Origin: DATLYT01 sp035574455
GTDB lineage: Bacteria > Bacteroidota > Ignavibacteria > UBA10030
Direction of reading: 5' to 3'
Assembly: GCA_035574455.1 (NCBI GenBank)
Contig: DATLYT010000013.1
Span: 1 to 21,005, forward strand
Length of the DNA: 21,005 nucleotides
Shown: positions 14,798-21,005 of the stretch, in pieces
Layout: the number at the start of each line of letters is the position of its first letter
Numbering within the stretch: position 1 is the stretch's first letter
Made by a program: the position numbers and the translations under genes
Notes under the pieces: generated by a model
The model's database searches: none
Told to the model about the DNA's origin: nothing
The model's input: the letters and a program-made list of their open reading frames with translations, nothing else

Positions 14798-15142
14798 ATG
14801 GTTGCCGTCTTTATCTTTTTCCTCCACTTCATTGCTGCCATCTACGCTTTCTTCAAGTACAAAAAGGAAAGCCTCAGCGAAGGACTGCTCGCCGTCGCAT
14901 TCATCGCCATCGTATTCAGCGTCGGTTGGACGATTGCCACGGTAGCAACCAATCTTCTTTTCGAGATTAAAGCGTTTTCGGAATGGTACTACGGAGACAC
15001 AAGCTCGCTTGTGTTGCAAACGTTACGGCGAGAGATCAACCGGGATACGATTGCCCTGCTCATGCTGACGTTTGCCGAGGTCGGGTTCTACTATCTCTTC
15101 CTCGGCGGCGAGAAAAAAACGAAGGAGCCTACTTCAGCTTGA
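14798..15142 (+). CDS. Small conserved-looking membrane protein of unknown function
   Basis: A 114-aa protein with three predicted transmembrane helices: about 1-19 (VAVFIFFLHFIAAIYAFF), 28-55 (EGLLAVAFIAIVFSVGWTI onward) and 83-103 (DTIALLMLTFAEVGFYYLFL). A positively charged loop KYKK follows helix 1, and a charged tail (GGEKKTKEP) follows helix 3. I do not recognise a named family. It is probably real because the membrane pattern is clean and AGGTG lies 7 nt before the ATG. The site is supplied by the second direct repeat of the palindrome cluster. Its last 14 nt overlap the 3' end of the convergent tonB gene, with no room for a terminator. Confidence 0.72.
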   Translation: MVAVFIFFLHFIAAIYAFFKYKKESLSEGLLAVAFIAIVFSVGWTIATVATNLLFEIKAFSEWYYGDTSSLVLQTLRREINRDTIALLMLTFAEVGFYYLFLGGEKKTKEPTSA

Positions 15143-15917
15143 AGAGGAAGGTGATGACAGCATTTTGCTCGAGCTGAGGCTGGGTAGAACGAAGCGGCTC
15201 AAAGCGCCATTGACGCACTTCTTTCATCGCCACTTCTTCCAGTTTCGGGTTTGCTTTCTGGACAGGGGAAACGACTTTCACCGATCCATCCGGCATCACG
15301 ACGGTGAGGATTTGAACCTGCGCTTCCACATTGACCCCTTCCGGGTAGCGCGGTAAGTTGAAACTCAGGAGCCTCCTGGACCCGCCATCGAGCCACTGTA
15401 CGGAGTAACTCACCCCACGATCCACATCGGCGCCAACGCCGGTTGAGCCAAGCGGGCTCGTTCCGCCGGGACCTGTGCCGGTCTGTGTTCCGGGCGTCAC
15501 CCGCTCTCGCTCTCCCACCTCCTGCCCTGTACGGGTTTCGCGCTCGCCAACCGTCGTCCGCTCAGCAGCCTGAACTTTCGAGCCCATCTCCGGCACATCC
15601 AACTTGTCGGTCTTTGGTACACGAACCATCTCGTCCGAAAGGTCGAGCGTTCTCCGCTCGGGAGGGAGCACCGGTTGCGATGCTCTCTGCGATCGTGCCG
15701 GTTGCTTAACGGTCGGCGTGGCTTCTTTCACCGGACTGGCCGTCGCCTTTGCAACATTTGCGCTCACACTGGGACTGGCTGTTGCCCCCCACGAAACTTC
15801 GACAAACTCTTGTTTCTGCAGAATGTCCGGCACATGGAGAAAAAAGAAGAGCAGGAGCAAGAGAGCATGCAGCCCAATGGAGCCTGCCCATCCAATCTGT
15901 CGTTCACGCGATGCCAT
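15129..15917 (-). CDS. tonB: TonB family energy-transducing protein
   Basis: Periplasm-spanning transducer of 262 aa. It has a short cytoplasmic end, one transmembrane helix (about 11-29, GSIGLHALLLLLFFFLHV), a long low-complexity linker rich in Pro, Thr, Arg and Glu, and a C-terminal TonB domain (about 187-262: PRYPEGVNVEAQVQILTVVM, PDGSVKVVSPV, EEVAMKEVRQWRFEPL). TonB passes proton-motive energy from ExbB/ExbD to an outer-membrane partner. It starts 6 nt after the exbD stop, and GAGG overlapping that stop serves as ribosome-binding site. It is last in the minus-strand envelope operon. A TolA-like role is possible given the neighbours. Its 3' end overlaps the small membrane protein gene. Confidence 0.9.
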   Translation of the reverse strand: MASRERQIGWAGSIGLHALLLLLFFFLHVPDILQKQEFVEVSWGATASPSVSANVAKATASPVKEATPTVKQPARSQRASQPVLPPERRTLDLSDEMVRVPKTDKLDVPEMGSKVQAAERTTVGERETRTGQEVGERERVTPGTQTGTGPGGTSPLGSTGVGADVDRGVSYSVQWLDGGSRRLLSFNLPRYPEGVNVEAQVQILTVVMPDGSVKVVSPVQKANPKLEEVAMKEVRQWRFEPLRSTQPQLEQNAVITFLFKLK

Positions 15918-15923
15918 CGTTCC

Positions 15924-16325
15924 TCACTGCGTAGGTTGTGTTGCAATCAAGAATCGAGACGCCCCGACACCCTTCGCGATGTCCATGACCTGGACTGCGC
16001 TCTGAAGGTTCACATTCCGGTCGGCATTGATCACCACAACTTTCTCCTGATCCCCCTGCAGGAGCGCCAGCAACTTTCCTCCCAGCGTCTCCGTCGAAAC
16101 CTGCTCGTTGTTCAGATAGATCATCCCCTGCTCGGTCAGCGAAATGATGATGTTGCGCTTGGTATCGACTTCACCGGTCTCGGATTTTGGGAGCTGGACT
16201 TTAATGCCCGGCTGAATCACAAACGACGAGGAAAGTAAAAAGAAAATCAGCAAAAGCAGCACGATATCCGTCAGCGACGAAAAGGCGAACACGCTGAGAT
16301 GTTTTTGTTCCGTCTTAAATTTCAT
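15924..16325 (-). CDS. exbD: ExbD/TolR family proton-channel subunit
   Basis: A 133-aa inner-membrane protein with one N-terminal transmembrane helix (about 15-36, SSLTDIVLLLLIFFLLSSSF) and a periplasmic domain. Asp20 in SLTD sits where the proton-carrying aspartate of E. coli ExbD (Asp25) is found. The periplasmic part (IKVQLPKSETG, IIISLTEQGMIYLNNEQV, VVVINADRNVNLQSAVQVMDIAKGVG) follows the ExbD/TolR pattern closely. It lies directly between exbB (2 nt gap) and tonB (6 nt gap), forming one transcript and one inner-membrane complex. ExbD and TolR cannot be separated by sequence alone here. Confidence 0.93.
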   Translation of the reverse strand: MKFKTEQKHLSVFAFSSLTDIVLLLLIFFLLSSSFVIQPGIKVQLPKSETGEVDTKRNIIISLTEQGMIYLNNEQVSTETLGGKLLALLQGDQEKVVVINADRNVNLQSAVQVMDIAKGVGASRFLIATQPTQ

Positions 16326-16327
16326 GG

Positions 16328-17017
16328 TCAGCTTTTCTTCTGGAAGTACTCTTGTGTTTCCATCTTCATGCCGGATCGTCGTTCGGTTTCCGTGCTCTCC
16401 TCAAACTTTCCGGAGCGCACGAGGTCAAGAAACTCTTCCGACGCACTTTCCATTTCGAACACCACGCGTTGGACACGGGACACGAACCAGTTGTAAAATC
16501 CATAGGCAGGAATACCGACGATCAGCCCAAACGCTGTGGTCAAGAGCGCTTCCCAGATACCGCCGGCAAGATCGGATGGATTCACAACACCGCTAAGCTG
16601 TTCGATCGTCCGAAACGCCGCAATCATGCCGGTGACCGTACCGAGAAAACCGAGCAATGGTGCAATCCCGGCGATGGAGGCGAGAATTCCCAATCCTCGT
16701 TCAAGGTGATACACTTCTTCCTTGCCTGCCGTTTCGATTGCTTCACGCACGCGCTCGGGTCCTTCAGGGTATTTCGTCAACCCGCGGCGCATCAGATTGG
16801 CAATGGGCGCATCCGTCTTGGAACAAAAATTGATTCCTGCCATAATATCGCCCTTCTGCAGAACGCTTCGCAGCCGCATCATGAATTGCCCCGCATCGAT
16901 CTGCGCTTTCCGAAGAACCAGGAAACGCTCAATCACGATGTACAGTGCAATGATCGAACAGAGCAGGATGGGGTACATCAACACCCCGCCTTTGGCAAAC
17001 AACTCGAGAAAATTCAT
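16328..17017 (-). CDS. exbB: ExbB/TolQ/MotA family proton-channel protein
   Basis: A 229-aa inner-membrane protein with three transmembrane helices: about 12-33 (VLMYPILLCSIIALYIVIERF), 109-136 (LGILASIAGIAPLLGFLGTV) and 156-178 (ALLTTAFGLIVGIPAYGFYNW). The GFLGTVTGMIAAF and ALLTTAFGLIVGIPA signatures are diagnostic of the MotA/TolQ/ExbB family. These helices form the pentameric channel around ExbD. The large cytoplasmic loop lies between helices 1 and 2, as usual. GGAG is close before the ATG. It follows the SPOR gene by 27 nt and precedes exbD by 2 nt. Confidence 0.94.
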   Translation of the reverse strand: MNFLELFAKGGVLMYPILLCSIIALYIVIERFLVLRKAQIDAGQFMMRLRSVLQKGDIMAGINFCSKTDAPIANLMRRGLTKYPEGPERVREAIETAGKEEVYHLERGLGILASIAGIAPLLGFLGTVTGMIAAFRTIEQLSGVVNPSDLAGGIWEALLTTAFGLIVGIPAYGFYNWFVSRVQRVVFEMESASEEFLDLVRSGKFEESTETERRSGMKMETQEYFQKKS

Positions 17018-17044
17018 AAGCTCCTACCTTCAGTGAATTATCGG

Positions 17045-18220
17045 TTAGTTCTCTTTCGTCCGCACCTTGTCAATGAAGTGATGTTCTTTGATCTCCTGCG
17101 CAAAACTTTCTACGGCTTTCTTTGCCTCGCTGGCTGATGGGTACCGCCCGATCCGCACGGTGTACCACGTCATCCCCTTCGCATCGATCGGCTCGATAAA
17201 AGCCGGGTAGCCGTTATCCGTGAGACGTTTCACCGCCGTCTCGGCATTACCCTTCTCTCGAAACGCATACACCTGTACCGTGTACGTCCCTTTCATCGTC
17301 TCCGTTTTTGGTGCCGAGGTTTTCGGCGCTTCCTCTTTCGGCTTGGGAAGCGGTGCTTGGGCGACCGTCTCCTTTTTCGGCCCCGCTTGCTTTGGGGCGG
17401 TCTGTTGTTGCTTTGGCGGTGCCGGGGGTTCTTGTTTCCCTGTCTGTTGCACGACCTGCGCTGGTGCTTCCTTCTTCGGCTCCACGGCTTTCGGTTGCTG
17501 AGGGACGGCCATCTTCAATGTCGGAGCAGACTCTTTCGGCCGAGGTTGTTCCTTGGGCTTCGCCACAGGCTCTTCTTTCATCGCAGGTGCAGCCGTTTGC
17601 ATCGCCAGAGTCGGTCGCGTACGAGGTTTCGATGAAAACACAATGGGATCCTTGAGCCTGAACAACATTTTGGAGGGCTCTTCAGCTTTTTTCATTTCCG
17701 CAACGGGCTTCTGTTCAATCGGCGTAGTCACCGCTGCTTTCGGTTGCTCTTGCACCGGCGCTTGTGGCTTTGCCTCCTGTTTAGGCTCTTGCTTCGCTAC
17801 CGAAGGGGGAGCTGCTTGAGGTTCCTGCTTTGCTGGCTGCTGCGCGACCGACGGCTTTGGTTCTTCCTTCTTTGGCGGTTCTTTCTTCGGCTCCTCTTTT
17901 TTCTGCTCTGCCTTTGCCGGCTCTTTCGCAGGTTGTTGTGCAGGAAGTTGTTCTGCAGGCGTTTGCTGTGCTGGCTGCTGCACGGGTTCCTCCACACGAG
18001 CGACGACGGGTTCCTTGGGACCCCAGAGCTTGACGATCCCAAGCTCATTCAGCATATACGCCGTACCCGCCAACACGCCAAGCGCAACAAAGATGATGAT
18101 CAGCCTAGCAGCCTGACCGCTTGCCGCATGACGCGGTCGCTTCAGTTCGGGCTCTGACGGCTGTTCCGACGGAGTCTGTTCCTCCATCGCACCTTCTTCA
18201 TTCAAATTGAGATCCGGCAT
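17045..18220 (-). CDS. Membrane-anchored SPOR-domain protein
   Basis: A 391-aa bitopic protein. The N terminus is acidic and cytoplasmic, one transmembrane helix covers about 38-58 (AARLIIIFVALGVLAGTAYML), then comes a very long linker (about 68-308) made of Pro, Ala, Lys, Gln and Glu repeats (PAKEPAKAEQKKEEPKKE and similar). The C-terminal SPOR domain (about 310-391: GTYTVQVYAFREKGNAETAV, NGYPAFIEPI, WYTVRIGRYPSASEAKKAV) follows. SPOR domains bind glycan strands stripped of stem peptides, typically at the division septum. The layout recalls FtsN/DedD-like proteins; the linker is long enough to cross much of the periplasm. A strong ribosome-binding site, GAGGAGG, lies 7 nt before the ATG. It sits between the outer-membrane barrel gene and exbB. 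Confidence 0.9.
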   Translation of the reverse strand: MPDLNLNEEGAMEEQTPSEQPSEPELKRPRHAASGQAARLIIIFVALGVLAGTAYMLNELGIVKLWGPKEPVVARVEEPVQQPAQQTPAEQLPAQQPAKEPAKAEQKKEEPKKEPPKKEEPKPSVAQQPAKQEPQAAPPSVAKQEPKQEAKPQAPVQEQPKAAVTTPIEQKPVAEMKKAEEPSKMLFRLKDPIVFSSKPRTRPTLAMQTAAPAMKEEPVAKPKEQPRPKESAPTLKMAVPQQPKAVEPKKEAPAQVVQQTGKQEPPAPPKQQQTAPKQAGPKKETVAQAPLPKPKEEAPKTSAPKTETMKGTYTVQVYAFREKGNAETAVKRLTDNGYPAFIEPIDAKGMTWYTVRIGRYPSASEAKKAVESFAQEIKEHHFIDKVRTKEN

Positions 18221-18256
18221 GAGAATTCCTCCTCGTATTGGAGTAAGCTGCTCGTG

Positions 18257-19930
18257 CTACCAGCGATAACTCGCTCCCGCTGAGATCAAAAACGGTGGCG
18301 CCTGGTAGCCTCTCCACAACTCATAGCGTTTGTTGGTGATGTTATGCAAGTTGAGAAACAATCTTAGTGACGAAAACAGCTCATAATCGGCAACTAAGTC
18401 AACCACAAAATATCCCGCCAGCTTCTGGGAGGTCACAAGATCGGTTTCCTGCGGACCCCGATAGGTCGCCTGGAGTGAAGTATTCAAGCCAAACGGGAAT
18501 GCATGTGTATACGTTCCCACGACCTCAACCACGGGAAGATATGGCACCGCAAGCTGTGTGACACTATTCTTTGTCGAACGCACAAGGAGCTTTGTTCCAA
18601 CATAATCATTCGGCGTGAACTTTGCAAACCCTTCTGCTCGAAAACTCAGGATTCGTGTCTTCCCGCCGTAGGTCAATTGACCAATGCCGACCTTGAGTGG
18701 GTCGCTATACAACGGATAGTCATACACCTCTTCATACGCGGCGGTGAGTTTGGTTCGTAGGGACGGCGACCAATCAGATTCAACGGCAGCCATTGCCTGA
18801 CGAGCCCGATCGCTGTGGCGGTACACCGTGCCCGCCGCGAGATACGGATGCCACGCCAATGCGGTGGGAAGATCAAGAAACTCCAGAGCCCCGGTATAGG
18901 TCAGCGAGATCAGGTGCATGTTCTCGAGCAAATAGCCAACCGAAACGTCTGGATAGATGCGCGTAAAACCTTGATTCAGCATCCCCTTTGCAACAAAGAG
19001 GCGTGCAGAACCTTGAACGAAAAATTTATTCAACCAGTATCTGGAGGTCCCCAGCCCAACATCAAACAGAGAAAGGCTTTCGGTGAGTGTGCCCGAGAGC
19101 GAAGCATTGCGGTAGCCCAAGAACCCTCTGAGAGCGACTGGGTCGAGGGGAACATCGACAACTCCCTGCGCACTCGCACGGTGCTGCTGCGTCCCGATCC
19201 CGTTATCATCTACCGTATCGTATCGGTAGCCAAGCGTCGCGTTCCAGTAGACACGACTCGTTGAAGACGAGGTGATCGACGCTCCAAAGAGCGCGTTGGT
19301 GTGTGTGCGACGAGCCGTGGGAGTCGTTGAACCAAAAAATCGATAGTTCTCTGTCGACCACGCTGCATCGCCGCCAAGCCGTCCACCCTGCAGTGCACCA
19401 GCCATAAACGTGATGCCGCCTTTCACGCTCGCCGACCCGCCGGAACGATCCGTATTCGCCGCATACCCTTTGGTACGATGATAGCTTGCTTCTCCTTGAT
19501 AATCATACTCCGGTGTTAGTGTCCCAAGCCAGATATGGACCCGCGGCGTAAAATAATTGCCCAGGCTTGCACGCAACTGCCCGTTCAACACAGGAGACTG
19601 TTGCATCGCAAGAAACTCTTTTTGCCGATTCTCGAGTTCGATAGTCTCCCGTTCTCGTGCGCCGACCGTTGCGCCGTATGCCGAAAGGTTGGCAAGGAAT
19701 GATCGCTCTTCTACTCCGTTCTTCTGGACGTCAGGAATACTCAACTGCGCGATGCCGGTAATCACAAATTCCGGCAGCTCAATCTTTGGAAGCGTGGGAT
19801 TTTGTTCCGCCGGCAGTTCGACCCGCCGCGCTTCCGGCTCTTTTTTCTCCGTGCCGGTCTTTTCTTGCGAGCGGGCTATCCCGACGGTAAAGAGAAGAAT
19901 CAACACCGTATATCGGAATCCTAACCGCAT
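18257..19930 (-). CDS. Outer-membrane beta-barrel, TonB-dependent-receptor-like, no clear plug
   Basis: A 557-aa exported protein with signal peptide MRLGFRYTVLILLFTVGIARSQ and cleavage near residue 21. A short Pro/Glu-rich stretch holds ELPEFVITGIAQLSIPD (about 52-68), the only candidate for a TonB-interacting segment. From about residue 110 onward the sequence alternates in barrel fashion (QGEASYHRTKGY, ASVKGGITFMAGAL, YWNATLGYRYD). The end reads LFLNLHNITNKRYELW...ISAGASYRW, the usual last strands of TonB-dependent receptors, with aromatic C terminus. Such receptors are mostly 650-1000 aa with a plug of about 130 aa; I see no plug motifs here. It begins directly after the TPR gene stop (TAG-ATG) and belongs to the operon with ExbB, ExbD and TonB. 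Confidence 0.83.
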   Translation of the reverse strand: MRLGFRYTVLILLFTVGIARSQEKTGTEKKEPEARRVELPAEQNPTLPKIELPEFVITGIAQLSIPDVQKNGVEERSFLANLSAYGATVGARERETIELENRQKEFLAMQQSPVLNGQLRASLGNYFTPRVHIWLGTLTPEYDYQGEASYHRTKGYAANTDRSGGSASVKGGITFMAGALQGGRLGGDAAWSTENYRFFGSTTPTARRTHTNALFGASITSSSTSRVYWNATLGYRYDTVDDNGIGTQQHRASAQGVVDVPLDPVALRGFLGYRNASLSGTLTESLSLFDVGLGTSRYWLNKFFVQGSARLFVAKGMLNQGFTRIYPDVSVGYLLENMHLISLTYTGALEFLDLPTALAWHPYLAAGTVYRHSDRARQAMAAVESDWSPSLRTKLTAAYEEVYDYPLYSDPLKVGIGQLTYGGKTRILSFRAEGFAKFTPNDYVGTKLLVRSTKNSVTQLAVPYLPVVEVVGTYTHAFPFGLNTSLQATYRGPQETDLVTSQKLAGYFVVDLVADYELFSSLRLFLNLHNITNKRYELWRGYQAPPFLISAGASYRW

Positions 19931-21004
19931 CTACCGTCGCTCCAGCTCGTTCAGTCGACGTTGGGCTTCAGCAACCGATTGCTCGTCTTTTTTCAATTTC
20001 ACGGCGTTTTGGTACGCCTCCCTCGCTTTGGGAATATCTTTGAGATTCTCATACGCGATACCGAGGCCAAGGTAGGCTTTCGTCACCCACTCCTCAAACG
20101 ACGGGAAGACATACCGTACCCGCAAATACGCGGTGACGGCATTCTGCCACTCTTTGCGTTCAGCGAAGATCGAAGCGATGAGATATTGCGCCTCCGCACC
20201 CAGAACATCGTTACGGGATGTTGCAACCTCCTGGGCATACGTTTGCGCCTTCGCAACGTCGCCTGCTTTTAGCGACATCTGCGCCAGCGACACTTTCGAC
20301 CGTGCGGCAGCATCCGAGGCCGGATGTTTTTGAATGACAAACTCAAACTGGTTCTTCGCTTCTTGGAGATCACCGTTCTCCCAGAACACCCGACCCTTCA
20401 TGTACGACGCTTCGGCCGCGGCATCGGTCGTCGGGTACTTCGATTCGAGGTTCGAAAACAATCGTAACGCCTGGTCGTATTGTTTCTGCTGGAAATACAC
20501 CCGCCCGGCTTCGAGCAACGCGTTCGCAGCGAGCTGGGCAGTTGCGCCCGATGCCCCCGCGGCTCGTTCAAACGTCGATGCCGCCTCAGACAAACGATTC
20601 AGTGCGATAAGACTCTTTGCGCTCCAAAACAGCGCAGTAGCAACATGTGGGGAATTTGGATACTTACTGACAAAGGCTTGGAACTCGTTCACCGCGGCAG
20701 CGTACTGCTTCTGGTTATACAGCAGGTCGGCCTTCTTGAGCTGGAGTTCCTCTACAATACCGGTGCCCGGGTTTGCCTCGATATACTGATCGATAACCTG
20801 TACCGCCTCCTGTTGTTTACCTTGAGCAAGGAGGCAGTACTGAATGCCGCTCAGCGCGTCAGCAACAAGGGGACTTTGCGGAAATCGGTCGATCACCTGC
20901 CGGTACGCTTTCTCCGCTTCGGCGTATTGCTGAAGGTTGTAATGCGAATCGCCAATACTGTAGAGTGCGCGTGGAACCAGCTCGCTCGACGGGAATGCTG
21001 TAAC
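19931..21004 (-). CDS. Tetratricopeptide-repeat protein, 5' end outside window
   Basis: The last 357 aa of a TPR protein. The GTG at 20896 is internal, because the frame continues upstream as VTAFPSSELVPRALYSIGDS, NLQQYAEAEKAYRQ. At least seven 34-37-residue TPR units can be seen, for example YAAAVNEFQAFVSKYPNSPH, YDQALRLFSNLESKYPTTDA and LQEAKNQFEFVIQKHPASDA. Spacing and the KYPxSPxA ends are like BamD and YbgF/CpoB, periplasmic TPR proteins of outer-membrane assembly and the Tol system. The signal peptide, if any, lies outside the window. Its stop is immediately followed by the barrel gene ATG, so both are translated from one message. It is the most upstream visible gene of the envelope operon. 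Confidence 0.88.
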   Translation of the reverse strand, partial: VTAFPSSELVPRALYSIGDSHYNLQQYAEAEKAYRQVIDRFPQSPLVADALSGIQYCLLAQGKQQEAVQVIDQYIEANPGTGIVEELQLKKADLLYNQKQYAAAVNEFQAFVSKYPNSPHVATALFWSAKSLIALNRLSEAASTFERAAGASGATAQLAANALLEAGRVYFQQKQYDQALRLFSNLESKYPTTDAAAEASYMKGRVFWENGDLQEAKNQFEFVIQKHPASDAAARSKVSLAQMSLKAGDVAKAQTYAQEVATSRNDVLGAEAQYLIASIFAERKEWQNAVTAYLRVRYVFPSFEEWVTKAYLGLGIAYENLKDIPKAREAYQNAVKLKKDEQSVAEAQRRLNELERR

Positions 21005-21005
21005 G

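Noticed and set aside
16352..17137. 261-codon plus-strand open frame opposite exbB
   Set aside because: It mirrors the exbB coding region, which has clear family motifs; the plus-strand product has none.
17744..18157. Leu/Arg/Cys-rich plus-strand frame suggestive of a membrane protein
   Set aside because: It is the reverse image of the Pro/Lys/Glu-rich SPOR linker; its composition is an artefact of that low-complexity DNA.

Overview
This window looks like chromosomal DNA of a Gram-negative, non-proteobacterial bacterium. My best guess is the Bacteroidota/Chlorobi/Ignavibacteria part of the FCB group. The pointers are protein families common there (DUF3109, DUF3467, a 'GFQC'-type TPR lipoprotein), a bacterial geranylgeranylglyceryl-phosphate synthase, a Bacteroidota-style ClpS, and a TonB/ExbBD/SPOR/TPR envelope cluster. 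Lineage is inferred from protein family resemblance only; there is no rRNA or tRNA gene here to anchor it.

Layout. (1) 1-3914, plus strand: 3' end of a DUF3109 gene overlapping rpoN (sigma-54), then hslV and hslU (the ClpQY/HslVU protease), closed by a perfect hairpin at 3935-3960. (2) 3984-5720, minus strand: a TPR lipoprotein with a BamE/SmpA-like segment, followed by a DUF3467 protein. (3) 5736-5927: divergent promoters, each with a well-spaced -35/-10 pair. (4) 5928-7619, plus strand: HIT hydrolase and NADP-type isocitrate dehydrogenase. (5) 7620-8000: non-coding, with a large palindromic repeat element, a 14-bp hairpin, and a promoter with a structured 5' leader for clpS. (6) 8001-14458, plus strand: clpS, a decayed RelB/RelE-type toxin-antitoxin pair, alaS, a GGGP synthase, a GmhA-like sugar isomerase and a WcaJ-type polyprenyl-phosphate sugar transferase. 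(7) 14459-14797: two repeat families in one intergenic stretch. (8) 14798-15142, plus strand: a small membrane protein whose end overlaps the end of the next, opposite gene. (9) 15129-21005, minus strand: a compact six-gene envelope operon, read right to left as periplasmic TPR protein (runs off the window), outer-membrane beta-barrel, SPOR protein, ExbB, ExbD and TonB.

How the genes fit together. Region 1 is regulation and protein quality control, and ClpS in region 6 adds an adaptor for Clp proteolysis. Genes from the GGGP synthase through the sugar transferase point to the envelope: ether-lipid precursor, heptose-type sugar and glycan initiation. The minus-strand operon looks like an energised trans-envelope machine; its TPR and SPOR partners resemble Tol-Pal/CpoB accessories as much as nutrient uptake.

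Most notable observations: (a) a 30-nt hairpin repeat family with four copies, conserved loop and compensatory stem changes (REP/BIME-like); (b) the TPR-barrel-SPOR-ExbB-ExbD-TonB operon with a receptor-like barrel that shows no recognisable plug; (c) a GGGP synthase immediately after alaS; (d) a long hairpin at the predicted 5' end of the clpS transcript; (e) a toxin-antitoxin module caught in decay. No clearly novel defence or mobile system was found.
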